NCBI RefSeq assembly: GCF_020906515.1
Contig: NC_085850.1
Span: forward strand, 2,604,001-2,668,000
Direction of reading: 5' to 3'
DNA length: 64,000 bases
Origin: Vanrija pseudolonga
Lineage: Eukaryota; Basidiomycota; Tremellomycetes; Trichosporonales; Trichosporonaceae
A program made the position numbers and the translations under genes. Below the pieces are notes generated by a model that worked only from the letters and a program-made list of their open reading frames with translations, was not told where the DNA came from and did no database searches. The stretch's first letter is position 1, and every line of letters starts with the position of its first letter. This document shows positions 1 through 12,515 of this stretch, piece after piece.

Positions 1-2876
1 GTCTCTCACGCGTTCTCGTTCGCTCTCTCGTTGGCCGGCTCGCTCCCTCGCCCGCCAGACCGCCTCTCAGACATCAGCCGGCCCCAGCAGCCGCATCAAG
101 TACCGTCCGGCCGACTTCTGCCTCGGCTATTGCCTGTTGGCGCGCGCGCTTGGGTCTCGCAACGCACGCTCTCGTTCCTTCATAAGTTTCAGACGCATCT
201 GAAGCGAGGTTGCCGACATTCGATCCAGCGCCCAGCGGATCGACAATCACCTCGTGCCGCCCACCCCGCAATCTTGTCGCCGAACCGGACAGCCGTTTGT
301 CCAAGAGGCGCCGAGTGAGTCGCGTCCTCAAGCTTCCCAAACTCGACCACCACCACTACCTGTGCTGCAACTTCTCTTGCTTCTACTTTGAACCCTGCTA
401 CGTGAACCGTGAGCACTAAGGGTTCCATCCCCTCCGCCAAAGCGCTTCCATCCCTCCCACACATTCCCGCGATCCATCGAACCCCGGAGGCTCCCTTCCC
501 TCTACCCCGTTTGCTCGATCCTCACGCAACAAGAACTCGGATCTCTCGCAGCACGACTGTTGCTGTGCTATCCCAGTGGTTTGTCCATTCTGTTCCTTCC
601 CGCCAGAGATTCCTTGGAGCGCTAGAGATCGAATATCGCCAGGACAATTCAACAAGCAATCAACAATTCCGAGCCACGCGACTAGTCACCCCTATCACCC
701 AATCGAGCTTCCCGGGCCACTATTCCAGCAACTCGCCCTCCCCTTTGTATAAGCACCCATTCGCCGCCCTCGCTGCCGCTGCCCCTAGTGCTCCGGCCCC
801 TCGTTTCGTGTTCCCGCGCTCTTCTGTACAACGCCCAGTGGTGTGTGTTGGTGTGTGTGCGAGCGCGTACGCGTGTGTGCAGCAAAGTACACTGTCCGTT
901 GCTATCGGGTTTGTTCATCTGCCTAGCCGAACCTTGGTTCTTCCGACAGCTCTCTGTGGCTGCCCCTCCTCCAGTTGTAGACAAACGACACTTTGTCAAG
1001 GTGACAGACAATCACACTGTCCTTGCCGAGCCGAGTGACGCACTGGCCACCCCACCCCGCCCTCCGCTCCCTCCCTGCCCCTTCTAAAACCCCCCTTCGA
1101 CCCGCGCGTCAAGTCTGGGTTGCGCAGCTCTCGGCTCTGTGGTCGTCTGGTCTCTCCGGTCGTCGCCCAACTTTGATTTCCCCTTGGAACGTTAGCGCAG
1201 CTCAGGGCACAAACTCATCGAGGTACGGCACGACACACTCCTCAACCTCCGCCTCCCCTACCTGACACAAACGTCGACCACGATCTCAAGGTCCCACACC
1301 GACATTTGGCAACCCATTTTGCCTTTTGGCACGCAACGACGAGGGTCCCCTTGCCGCCCTAGACCAACAAACCGACGTTTCAACCCCACTCCGACTCTTT
1401 AGCAACGATTGTCCTGTTGGTTACATTCATCCCTTTTTGACGACGACGACAACACCAGACAAACTAGTAAGTAGCGCGGGCTCCACTATCGGGGAACAGG
1501 TTAGTAGTGGCTTTGGGCGTTTGTTGGAATGAGCAGTGGCCCGCCCGCCCGGGCAGGCAAAGGCTTGTGACACCGACGTCACATGGGAGTTTTCTGTCAA
1601 TGCGTCGTCGTCGCCGTGGTCGTCGCCGTTGCCGGCAACACACTGCACCGGGGGGGGGGGGGGGGTCAAGGGGGTGCGTGCATGCGTGCATTCATGCTTG
1701 GGCCCCATTGCGAAACGTGTCAACACCGTGTGCACTTGTGCAAAGGTGTGTTGCAACAAGAAACGCGCGCGCGCGCAGTGGCCACTTTGTGCATCACCAA
1801 CAGGAAAGCCGTATCACGCGCACGTCCCCCGGGAAGGCAGAATGACGCGAGGGCGCAAAGCTCGGGCGCGCGACAAGCTTGACTTGGGCAGGGCAACGCA
1901 CACTGCGGCGGCAACGAGAGGGAGGGAGCCACGACGGAGGAGGGCAGCGGCGGCGGCGGAGAGGAGATCGATGGACGTCGACGAGACGAGAAGAAGGAGG
2001 GAGGCAAGGGGGGACGGGCAAACGAGGCAGAAGCCTGTGCACCACACGGGGCGGGGCGTTGGTAGCGATGCCATCCAGGCTTCGCGCCGAGCAACGGCGC
2101 CCAGACGACACCCACACACACTGCCAATCTTGGTCGTCCTTTGAGCACCTTGCTTGCTTCTGCCCCTCTCCCCTTCCCTTTCCCTTTAGCCTCAAACACA
2201 CACACACGCACACACCTTTGAGATTGTCAATCCGGCATGCCCTCCCTCTCCTCCTCCCCCGTCGCCTCCTTCCGTTGCCCCCACCACACCATCTTTAATC
2301 TCCCTATCCTCGTCCTTGTCATTCATCTCCCTCTCCTCTTCCTATCGCCCCGCCCCGCCCCGCCCCTCCCCGCCAGCCCACTGTGGGTTGACGACCACGG
2401 CCTGTTGTTGTTCGACAGCCAGTGGGGAGCCACCAACCCCAGCCGACCTTTATTCCAACCGTCATGCTTCCTTGAGAAACATGTTCCTGATACATCACTG
2501 CACCCTTCCTTCTTCTTTGTGCTAGCCCATCCCCCCTTCTTCCACCATTCGTCCACAGCATCTACCCATCGCGCTCTCTCTCATACCCTCTCCGTCTTTC
2601 CCCTCACCATCCAAGCACACCGCGCCTCGTCTGCTCCCAAGCCCCGTCATTGGTCCCTGCACCATCTCTCCGACTATCAAACAGGGCACGCGCGCTAACG
2701 CTCTTGTGCCACAGCATTGTCTCACCATCCACCGAAGAGTACATCACTCTAGCTGTAGTCATCGGTGCTAATTGGATCGGCTGCTTCATCTCGGGACATT
2801 CGTCAAGCTGTTCGCCATCACCCGACACTCAACTCATGCTCTGCACCTCCCCAAGACCATAGACGTTTCAGACTCC
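1..2876 (+). promoter_or_regulatory. Long promoter/5' leader of the HSF-type factor gene
   Basis: No coding region can be supported here: the open frames are short and lack the codon bias of the real genes. The stretch is pyrimidine-rich with simple repeats: TG/CA runs near 840-880 and 2198-2216, a run of 16 G at 1650-1665, and CT-rich blocks from 2230 on. A good 3' splice site lies at 2695-2714 (CTAAC, then CCACAG), about 160 nt before the ATG. A strong 5' splice site GTAAGT lies at 1467. Together these suggest a leader intron of about 1.25 kb, but the pairing is inference. A long, spliced, uORF-rich leader is common for fungal regulators. Confidence 0.5.
1650..1665 (+). repeat. G16 homopolymer
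   Basis: An uninterrupted run of sixteen G within the leader region of the HSF-type gene. It lies inside the proposed 5' UTR intron. It could form a G-quadruplex and is prone to length change or sequencing error. Confidence 0.8.
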
Positions 2877-5016
2877 ATGTCCCGGAGAGGATCGACGCCA
2901 GAGCCTCGCTCCATCAAGCGACGGCACTCTCTGGACGAAGCCGATGAATCGCCAGAGAAGCGGTCCCGTGGAGCTGCCGAGGATGACAAGTCGCCAAGGA
3001 GCAACACCAGCTCGCTAAGTGAGGGCAGCATGGCCGCTGGCCCATCTCTCAACGTCCCAGCTGCATCGCCACACCACTCGTACCCAGCAGCCGATGGTCC
3101 AAGCGAGCCTCGCCGCTCCGGGAATGCAACACCCCCATCGGCAGAATCGTCGCCGGTGTCTTCTGACGGAGACGAAGGCGACGCTGGTGATCATAGTCGG
3201 TCCCGGCTGTCGGCGAGTGCACCAACCTCGCTCCGGCGGCCGGCGTCCTCATCGGGGGTCGTTGGTCGGCCGTCCTGGCAGACTATGCCCCGCACGCATC
3301 GCCCAGAGTCCGAGGCACCAGAAAGCAGATCCTGGGACCGCAGGGGGAGCAATGACCCCCGAGACGCTCAAGATCACCACGAGCCTCTTATGACACCGCG
3401 CCATGTGTCGTTGACTTTGACGCCTCCAACGAATTTCATCTCTTCTGGCAGCACAATGACTCACCCGCCGACCAAGACACAAGCGGCCTTCGTTGGCAAG
3501 CTCTACTCCATGCTGGAAGATGAGAAGATTGCAAAGTCGAGGCTTCTCTTCTGGTCGGAAGATGGCACGTCGTTTGTTTGTCCGAATCCTACGGAGTTTT
3601 CAAAGTAGGTGGTGCCACAGTGCACTGTGAACTCGGTCTCGAAGGCAAAGCTGACATGGGACCACAGAGATGTCTTGCCAAACTACTTCAAGCACAACAA
3701 TTGGCAGTCGTTTGTTCGCCAGTTAAACATGTACTCGTGAGTGCTGACAAGCGGCGACTGGGGTGATGAGTGCGGCTAACATCTTGGTCAGCTTCAACAA
3801 GGTGTCAGACTTGTACTCGACAGCAAACAGTGATCCACAAGCGTGGGAGTTCCGACACCCACTTTTCCGACGAGGAGAACCAAACTTGCTAGCAAGAATC
3901 AAACGCAAGTCGACTCGCCCATCAAACACTGAAGGCAACAATGCTCCTGTTACTTCACCCAACGACGATGAAGTCCGCGCCGCTGGGGGGTGGGCACGAG
4001 AGGGCCCTCATACTGGACCGAGCACGACTCTCCAAGTTCGCTTCGGCACCCCTCCACGAGACTATCAGACAGCCCGTCAATACCCTGCATACACTCACCC
4101 TCCTCCGGCTCCGACGCCGTACGAACCACCCTCATCATCTCGTGTCCACTTTGGTGGCGGAGGTGCTCCTCCAAGCTCATCTACGGCCCCAGCCTCATAT
4201 CCTCGAGATGTGCGAGAAGCTGCTCCCTCTGTCGAGCCGACGTACTTTGCTCCAAGCCAGCCTTCTCGTCAACCTTCGGTCGAGTCTTTGTCCCGCCAAG
4301 TGGCCGCTTTGCAAGAGACGGTCAGCCGGTTGCATAATTCACTCCGCGATGAGCGACTTCAGAACTCGAGAACCTCTATCGAGTTCACCAATCATCTACT
4401 TCACATGGCCGAGTTGTTTGCTGAGAGCGGAAGAGGTAAGGAATTGTCGAGACGAATCTCGACTAACAGAGCAGACACTCGGGGTTTCCAAGAAGTTATT
4501 CACAAGCAGGCTACATTGTTCCGCCATCGATATGACCAGCTAAGGGCGGCTGAGCTGTCTGTTAGCACAATACCAGAAGAAGGTCGGCCACTCTCTGGCT
4601 GTAAGTTGCTTCCTGGTCGATGGCCTAGGTCGGTTCTGACTCCCGCCTCAGATGGCACCCCCTCACTCGCACGGTCTATACATGAAGACCGCCGACTCGC
4701 CGCATCTGCCCACCCTTCTCCACCCGTTACAACGCGCCCTGATACCGCACGACCCGCCACGTCAGATGCAGGCCCGTACTACCCATCGTTGGAACGTCAG
4801 TACCCGCCTCAACCCCTGCGAGGAGCGCCGCCACAACCACAGTACCATCGCGGCGGCCCTCCGAGGCTCGATCAGAGAGAAGTGCCTCGTGACTACAACC
4901 CTGGACGGCCAGGCCCGTCGTCTAGGCGAGACACCGACGGGCTGCCGCACGAAGAAGCGCGGGCACAGGTTGACCACGACCCACCCAAGACGTCGCTGCG
5001 CAACTTGATCCACTAG
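2877..5016 (+). CDS. HSF-type DNA-binding transcription factor
   Basis: Heat-shock-factor family regulator, expected in the nucleus. Proposed exons: 2877-3604, 3668-3736, 3792-4435, 4475-4600, 4652-5016 (643 aa). The winged-helix HSF domain spans the first three exons, roughly residues 200-310. It runs from AFVGKLYSML through FWSEDGTSFV, the recognition-helix segment NNWQSFVRQLNMYSFNKV and WEFRHPLFRRG. An N-terminal Ser/Pro-rich disordered region precedes it. A short coiled coil (LQETVSRLHNSLRDERL) and a Pro-rich tail follow. The last two introns are 39 and 51 nt, contain no stop and keep frame, so retention would give a 673-aa form. The splice signals (GTAAGG/CTAAC/GCAG and GTAAGT/CTGAC/TCAG) argue they are removed. 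The start is the first ATG in the exon 1 frame. SNF rather than GFH after NMY departs from classical Hsf1, so an Sfl1-like or other paralogue is possible. Confidence 0.85.
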
Positions 5017-7370
5017 GTCGGTTGTTATGGTCGTCTCGTTTGTTTTGGGGTTCTGTCATTTGTGACGCTCCACTACGCTTCCGGCTGCCTCGATTTCAAC
5101 CTACATCCCATCACCTCGGACTCTCATTACCAATAATTTGCTCTGGCTTGACAGCCTCTGCAGCCTCACCCTCATCATTGTCGTAGCATACCCCTGCCAG
5201 GTTGTGTCTCATTGTTCTCTTCTGGCAGGATCATTGCAGGTATACCCGCGCATAAGCCCACTAGTCTATCCTTTCCTTATCGGCATTTGGTACAAAAGCA
5301 ATAAATGTACCTACCTACCCTCATCCGCACGACGGCGACAGAGCAGTGGAAGTGGTGTTTCGCGGCAGTCTCCTAGGCACGTCACTAACGTGGATTGTGG
5401 CAGGGGTCGGTGGCGGCGGCGGGGCGGGGCGGGGCGGCCCAGAGCGGCAGGAAGGCCAGCCCGTGTGCGGCACCTTTGGACGCGGGCGGGGCGGATCGGG
5501 CTGGCTGGGTCGATGCATGCTAGTGGGTATGGTAGATGGGTAGCATCCAAGGGGAGCCAGCCGGTCGGGGCTGGGCTGAGCGCTGGGCGTGGTCAAGGAA
5601 CGCGGTGATACCCCAAACTTGTGTTGCCAAGGTGGGCAGGGCAGCGTGCGCACGCGCAGCAAAGTGCAGCGCAGCGGAGCGCAGCGAGCGAGTGATCAGA
5701 TGCCGCCCGCCCAGGACCAGACGGCACGGTTGTTTGAACTGAACCGATGGGTATTGATTGGATTGGGTATTCGGATTGTTGCCGGGAACCTGGCGTGGAA
5801 CCTGGCGTGCAGAGGGGGAGGAGCTTCTACAGGCCGGACAGACGTCCTGACAAGGTCCCGGTGTGCATTCCAGTCGCCCCGTCGCTCGCTCCCTGGGTGA
5901 TGGTGCCGCGCGGGGCAGGTGCGGGCCATCCGTCGCTCTTGCGGCGGCCCCCTGCCGTGGCGGCTGTCGTCGTCGTCGCCGTCGTAATGGCCGAGCTAGT
6001 GGTGACAGGTCTCCCCTGGTCCAGGCACCGTAACAGATTGCTAGAGATCCTACCTTTTTTTTTTCTTTTTTTTTTTTTTTTTCTGGTCTGGGTTCCCAAG
6101 TGGACAAAGTGGCGGTTCCTGGGGAATCGAATCGAATCGACGGCGGCGGCAGGATGCGGCAGAAGCCAGCGAAGGGTACGTACACTTGGAGGGAGCACAC
6201 CAGGGCGCCACAACACTACTACTGCATATGTGTTGGTGGTTGACGAGGACGAGAGCAATCACATCACACCCCCTTGTCAGCCCTCCCCTTACGTATGGAT
6301 TTCCCGTCTCATATCGAGACACTTCTCCTGGCGTTTGATCCAGACCGACCCGACACGACGACCAGCATGCAATGCATGCATGCAGCACCAACCGCGCCTA
6401 CATGTAGTAACAGCACCCCTCACCTGCCGTCATGGTGATTGTGTGACGAATCATTGGATGTGCAGGCACTTCGGTGCCTGTTTCGTGACCCCTGGGTTCA
6501 AGGGGAAGGGTATACAGGCAGAAGGAAGCACCAGCACGACAAGCAACATACACACACGGTAGAAAGTATGCAAGCGACCGCTGGCTTGCTTGCTTGCTGC
6601 CCGCTTCGGTCTCGGTGGGTGCTGGAAAAAGCAGCAGCATGCGACCCACACGCTTGATTCTAGAGAGCGAGCGAGCCGGTGGCGTGGCGTGGTGCGTGGT
6701 GCCACGCTACGCTACCAGCCAGCCCAGTCCAGTCCTCGTCGCCCCTGTGCCGGCACGGCGGCGATCGCACCTGCCCGACTTCCGTCGGCGCCGGTAAATG
6801 GGGTCTGGTCTGTGGAGCAGCGTGGCGCTGTCCTGCCTGTCACGCTTGCTTGCTCGCTCCCCCGCATGCCATGCCATGCCATGCCATGCTGCACATGTGC
6901 ATGCGTGCTTGCTTGCTTGCTTCCTTACACGCCGCACTCGCCGCACGTAACCGCATCCCATTCCAACCCACCCAACGCAACACACGTACGCACGCACCCC
7001 ACCCCCTGCTGTTGCAGGCCGCAAGTGGCAGGTTGGTGCAATTGGTGGCGGCCATCATCATCAGCTGGACTGCTGCTGCTCGACTGGATTATCCGAAATG
7101 CAGTAGCAGCAGCGTGGAATCACGCGCCAGCGCGCCAGCCTGCCTGTCTCGGGCTTTCTTATCCCCCCCCCCCGGAGCCGCGGCAGTGGCCATTGTGATG
7201 GGCGGAATGTTCTGTCGGATCGCCTGGCGCGGTGACTCGCATTCTTGTCTCACTTTAGCTTGCCACCGTGGTGGGAAGCGTGCATCGGGTTCCAGACATG
7301 GTCTACAAGCTAAAGTACTGGGTCGGACGACAGCCGCGGAGTTAGCGACCGAGCGAGCGGCGTCGCTCGC
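5017..7370. other. 2.35-kb intergenic region, no gene seen
   Basis: The space between the convergent ends of the HSF-type gene and the CaiB/BaiF gene holds only short open frames without coding character. Visible structure is simple sequence: a GGGGC-rich patch near 5420-5440, GCAGCG/GAGCG runs near 5650-5690, a T tract near 6054-6082 and CATGC repeats near 6865-6890. I recognise no RNA gene or transposon. Confidence 0.6.
6054..6082 (+). repeat. T-rich homopolymer tract
   Basis: Nearly pure T with a single C. It could be a retroposon poly(A) tail on the minus strand or a nucleosome-free spacer. No adjacent element body was recognised. Confidence 0.6.
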
Positions 7371-9097
7371 TCATGTGCTGCTCGCCGGCCACGCTGCCGC
7401 ATCGTCGCCGTTCTGGCTCGGGCCCTTGGACACGAGGACGGGGAGATGCTCAAACTTGACGACGGGCCGGAGGATGCGCACCTTCCCTTCCGGGCCGTAG
7501 GTCGGCGCAGGGAGCACCTGCCAGAAGTCGTCTCGCGTGAAGAGGGACGGGCGCTGCGCGCGCAGCGACGGCCCTACCCCGCCAAGCATCATTACCACGT
7601 CCCAGTTGTGCCGGACGGGCGCGGACGGGCGGATACGCTCCCACACCGCGTCGTCGTACAGCCCGAGAGAGAGCTCCCACAGGTTGTAGTAGCACAGGCT
7701 CACGTCGAGATCAAACACGCCCCCGGAGCGTGCACGCTCGTACAGCGCCTGCATGGTCCCCACCAAGCCCGCCACGCCGCTCCCATAGTCGGCTGAGGGG
7801 AAGATGGGCTGGATCGCCTCGCCGGGATGGCCGAGCTTGTCGGCGTACCGCGCCGAGACGCCAGATACCGCGTCGGCAATCTGTTGCCAGCCGGCGCGGC
7901 CGGCCCAAGGCCCGCGCCACCCGTAGCAGTTCTCGCGGACGTACACCAGCGAAGGGTTGAGTTTGCGCACTGCATCCCGCCCGAATCCCCGCCGCTCGAG
8001 CGCGCCAGGCCGATACCCGTCAATCAGGACATCGGCGTCGCGCACAAGGCTGGCGAGGGTCTCCCGCCCTTCGGCGGCATCGAGGTCGATGTACGCCGAG
8101 TACTTGCCTGCGTGCAGGTCTGGCACGATGCCCTGCAGGTCGGGCAGGTTGGGAGACGTGACCCGGAGCACCGTGGCACCGTGATCTGCGAGCCCGCGGC
8201 CGATGGCAGGTCCAGCAATGACCCTCGTTAGGTCGAGGACCTTGATACCTGTCAGGGCTTGGGGTTTGGTGTTGGGTGCTATCGCCGGCCAGGATACCTT
8301 CGGCCCCGGTGCCGAGGTGAGCTCATACACTGGCGCGTCGGCGATTGCCTTTCCTTGCTCCGATGCGAGGAACTCTGGCGTCAGCTCGTTTTTCCCTAGA
8401 GTGACTAACCGTCAACCGAAAGGCAGATGGCGCCGGGAAGTCCAGCTGCCTGGATCTTCTCGTCGAGCTCGGCAGCAGTGAACTTGCCCACGGCTTCGCC
8501 ATACGCCTGGAGGATATCCTTCGTCTCGACGAGATCAGTGCGGTCCGGGTCCATCCCGAGGATCCGCATCGTCGCACGCGCGTCCAGGCTGCCATGGGTG
8601 TAGTAGTACCTGCCGTCCTTGGTGCGGTAACAGTTTGTCGCGAGCTGGCGGTAACGGTTCTTGAAGCTGTGGTGGATATCGGTATCTTTGACTGGTCTAC
8701 CGCCGTGCGTGAGGCTCGGATCGTTGGGCACCTTGCCATTGATGCGGGCGAGGAACGTCGAGAACATGAACAGGGCCGACTGCTCGACGTCGATCGCCGC
8801 CTTGCCGGGGGAGAGACCGCGCTGCTCGGCTATGGCGCCTGCGAACGCCGCCTCGACGCCCTTGAGCCCAGCGAGCGCTTCGGCAATGCGAAAGGGAACA
8901 GGGAGGAAGGGATCGGGGTTACCCACGAACGTGACGTCGCGTTGGGCGCGCGCCGCGATCTCGTCCGGGATGTGCAGGCGTGGGTCGGAGAGCAGACCTT
9001 CCATGACTCCCCGGGCACCGGCGACGACACTGTTCGGTGAGGTCATGGTTGCTAGTGATCGTGAGAGCGAGTGTAGAGGTCTCAATGCGCGTGTCAT
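7371..9097 (-). CDS. CaiB/BaiF family (class III) CoA-transferase
   Basis: Family III CoA-transferase, related to alpha-methylacyl-CoA racemase and formyl-CoA transferase; the substrate is unknown. Exons 8410-9097 and 7371-8374 with a 35-nt intron (GTTAGT..CTGAC..CCAG) give 563 aa, a usual length for the fungal two-part members. The C-terminal half opens with GIKVLDLTRVIAGP and GRGLADHGATVLRV, the family's nucleotide-fold start. It continues with DLDAAEGRETL, VLIDGYRPGALERRG and FPSADYGSG; the Asp there probably aligns with the catalytic Asp. The N-terminal half (VAGARGVMEGLL, IAEALAGLKGVEAA) is the reduced domain typical of fungal homologues. The first residues, MTRALRPLHSLSRSLATM, are basic and Ser-rich, so mitochondrial import is plausible. 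A second ATG lies 17 codons in. Confidence 0.85.
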
Positions 9098-12000
9098 TTG
9101 CGTCTGTGGTCGTTGTTATTGTGGTCGAGCGTCGCGAGATTATATCGACGGGCCAAGCCTCGGCGATCATGACATCACGGCTCGGCCCGGTCGCCGGGTG
9201 CAAGCCCGAGTGTCCGACCGCCGAGGGGGCGCCGAGGTGTCGACTGTAGGCGTGCACTGAGGCGCCTTGTTAATGTCAACCATGCGAGGGAGTAGTCAGT
9301 AAACAACAACACTCTGTCAGTTTGTCGGCCAATGCGACAATGTTATTGTGCATAGCCAGATGCAGGTCGTTGTTCCTCGTGAGGCCCGTGAAAACCGGGG
9401 CTCTTTTGGCCACCGGCGTTCTTGCGGGTTCTCTTCGTAAGATATTTCGCTCCTCGCGTAATTATTCAGTGCGCGCTCCTGCGTGCACGCACTCAGACTA
9501 CCCCACCTTGGCCGTTGGAGCTTGAAAAAACAAAACCCAGATCAAAACACAGGTACCAGGAGGAGAAACACGCTCGCTCCCCCTCGCTGTGCGGCGTCGC
9601 AGATTGAGTTCCTAGTTCCTGGGCCCTCAGGCCATGACGAGAGCGGCAGGTGGTGACGCAGTGATCTGGAAGCACAAGGGGGGTGGGAACGCACCTGTAC
9701 CGCACCACGGTCGCGCCGTAGCACTGTGACGACGGCCGCAGAAGGGAACACCCCGAACGAACGCTCTCTCGTTCGGGCGCGCGCTCACCACGCCATAATC
9801 CCACTGTTAAGGTTGCGTTTAAAACGCACATGCGACTCCAATTGAGGGCGTGGAGCTTGGGGCTTGGGGTGGTGATGAACGGGCGGGCGAGACGAGACAC
9901 TGCAGCGCCAGCACACTCACTCGATCACCGGCGGCGGCAGTGGCGATGGGCAGCGTCTGTGCTGCTGCTGCTGCTGCTCGACGACGGCGATCGGTCAGTT
10001 TGCGACGTCGTCGACGACAGTGGCACCAATCGGTGCCCGCTGGTGCCTGTCACAGTGCAGCTACGTCGACAACGGTGGCCACCTGTTCCTGTCTGCAACG
10101 GGCGCGACTGTGGCACCTCGGACCTGTGCTCGTATTCGGCAGCTGGTGGCGGCGAGGGGAGTGGGCGGCTTGACTACTGTTTGAGGTTGCATTCTTTCCT
10201 ATGGAGTGGGTTGCGAGTGGCGTCTGGACGACTGTGACTGGGAGGGGGGGCCTGGGAACTCGGGGCAGCGGCACCGAAACAAGAACGAAGGGTTGTGTCG
10301 AGCAAGAACAACAATTGTCATTGACTCGCGATGAGTGGGCGTTGGTCACCTCTCGTCACTTCTACACGGACGTGCGGGCTTGCCTCTCCACATGGTAACA
10401 CACGCACACGGCTGTGGTTACTCCACATGTCACCCACGGCAGAGGGACAACAGCGGCTCCTGGGCCCGTGGTGGTGAGAATTGATGTGTTGCCTCCGCAC
10501 GTCGCACTTAGCCCAGTCGAGTCCGCGCTCGCCCACCCGCACTGAACACAAGCAAGTACAAGAACGACATTTAGCCCCAGCCAGCCAGCCGCGGCTGATG
10601 ACTGCGGGCACCAGCCCACCTGGTGCACGAAGTTTGCATGTCCGCCCGAGACAACCTAGTTTGTCGCTCCAAGAAGGCCGCCAGATCAGATCCGGCACTG
10701 GCACAGGGGCAATAACCTCGGTGTGCGTGGCGCGGCGCCGGCAGAATAGTCGAGAAGAAGCCGCAAAGGAGCCGGATATCCTCGTCGCGCGCGTCGAGAA
10801 CAGACGGAGACGGCAGTGGGCTGAGCCATACGGCACCCATTTCCCGCCGCAGCACCACGCACACATCTCCAACCGAACACGCCTTATTAAATGCCGGCTA
10901 GTGCGCGACTAACCTGGTACTAACTTGCACGCCTGATGTGATCTGCGGTGTGGAAGTAGTTAATGGCGCAGACTGCCGCCATCGATGCCTGGGAAACACC
11001 GGCCTAGAGATCTGTCGGGCAAACCAGAGTATCAAGCGCGACTGAAATGAACTCTGCTGTCTCGTGAGTTACATACAACTCGTCTTCCCTGGCCAGAAAC
11101 ACGCTGGCGCCACAGGCTTTGTCTATTTATGGCGAGGGGACTGCCAGAAAGAGATACGGCGCGCTCCCAGGCATCCAGCCTTCGGTCTTGCGTGATCACC
11201 TCGAGGTGCTCGGCGCGGCGGTAACGGCGACGGCGGGGAGTGGAAGGGGAGACGGCGTGACGGCGAAAACTCTGACCAACTACGCACGGAGCAAGCTTCC
11301 TTCAATTGAGTGCGGGCAGCGCGGGCGACGCTCGGGGACTGGATGCTCCAGGCTCGCCGAGAGGCAGCAGGGGCGGGGGAGGAAGAAGGGTGGTACGCAA
11401 AGCGGAGAACCAACCAGCCATCACGACCCCACGCGCGCGTGCAACGCCGGTGTGGTTCCCGTCTCGGGCCACCCTCACAGCCTCGAGGGTAATGGAGGGG
11501 AAGCACGTAGCTCACTTGCATGATTGACATATGTCGACGCAGTTCGACATCTCGCACCGTCCGGTGCCTCGAGGCTTGTTCGGCGACCGAGCACAGCTGC
11601 CCTCCGCTCCGCGCGAGTGGCGATAACCTTTGTGGCAACCCTTCGTCCCCTTGTGCGTGAGCCTGAGCAGGCACTTTCAAGGGGGTTCAGCGCAACGCTA
11701 CAGACGAGAACGGGATGCGTGGCTCATGCCATGTCCCTATGCAAGAAAAGACACGAACCGAGAGAATGGAAGGAGGCTGCCTCACCCCACCGATGTGTCG
11801 CTACTTGTCCCCAACTTCGACGTTGATGGCACCACTAGCCACGTCCTTTCCGTCTCTGGATCAAGTTCCTTTGGCTTCTGTGTCTTTGGTTCACTGAGTC
11901 TACCAGCCGCAAGCCAATTGAGCCTCCCAAGCTCCCCTACGGCCGCGATACACGGAAGGGTAGCGCTGGGATGACGCGTTGGCTGTACGGAGCTGATACG

Positions 12001-12190
12001 AGATCTAATCGTCGCGTCGAACTCACGCGTTCGTCCCTCGTCTTCTCGGGATTCAGCGGGTTCTCGCGAGTTGCGCGCGGAAGTGGGTCGAGTGCTCACT
12101 GTTCTAAAAGTTGTCGTCGAGCTGTGCGGCGCGCTCGCCTCACCTCAGGAGCGCTGAGGGTATGAGCGCAGCACACTTCTGATAATGACC

Positions 12191-12392
12191 AACACACACA
12201 CACCTGCAAAAGGAGACCGACCCTACTCCCCGAACCCGTCGCCTGACCCCTCAGGACCGGATTCTCGGCGGATTCGAACGGCGGACCTGCCAGCCGCTGG
12301 AGACACGACGGGACGCCACACCCGCCCGGAATGCCAGCGGGCGGTGTCGGAGCGGTGTTGCCTCGCCTATAGGTCACTGCTGCGCCACTGTG
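12191..12392 (-). repeat. SINE-like repeat, copy B (pol III A and B boxes)
   Basis: Read on the minus strand the unit starts near 12392 with TGGCGCAGCAG, a good match to the pol III A box (TRGYNNANNNG). It carries CGTTCGAATCC near 12270, a B-box match (GGTTCGANTCC). It ends with CTCCTTTTG followed by a short GT repeat. The A-to-B spacing (about 115 nt) is longer than in a tRNA, and the sequence around TTCGAAT cannot form a T stem, so it is not an intact tRNA gene. About 85 nt of its 3' half match copy A next to it. This layout (tRNA-like head, unrelated tail, T4, simple-repeat end) is that of a tRNA-derived SINE. Confidence 0.55.
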
Positions 12393-12400
12393 GAGAGTAA

Positions 12401-12515
12401 AGCACACAAAAGGAGCCCGACCCGTCGCCTCACCCCTCAGGCCAGGCTGGATTCTTCCGGGCTCGAACCACGAACCTTGTCCGAACAAGTAAACAGAGGC
12501 GCCTCAGCAAACCGT
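12401..12515 (-). repeat. SINE-like repeat, copy A
   Basis: Second, diverged member lying directly upstream of copy B in the same orientation. On the minus strand it has GGTTCGAGCCC (B box) near 12460. It then has GAATCC, CCTGAGGGGTGAGGCGACGGG and CTCCTTTTGTGTG, each matching copy B (there CCTGAGGGGTCAGGCGACGGG and CTCCTTTTGCAGGTGTG). The 13-nt block after CGACGGG in copy B is missing. The A box is weak, so this copy is probably shorter or more decayed. The 5' limit is uncertain. Confidence 0.5.

Noticed and set aside
409-1038. 209-codon plus-strand frame in the left-end leader
   Set aside because: It begins at a non-ATG codon and has Ser/Pro/Arg composition from CT-rich DNA; no family resemblance. 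More likely leader or promoter sequence.
9830-11680. Candidate proteins of 100-185 aa on either strand
   Set aside because: No codon bias, no domain, overlapping frames of similar length, and Arg/Cys/Ser-rich composition typical of random GC-rich sequence.
12241-12484. tRNA genes suggested by TTCGAAT and TTCGAGC blocks
   Set aside because: Neither unit can form a T stem around the loop, and the A-to-B box spacing is too long in copy B. A SINE-like repeat explains the shared tail better.
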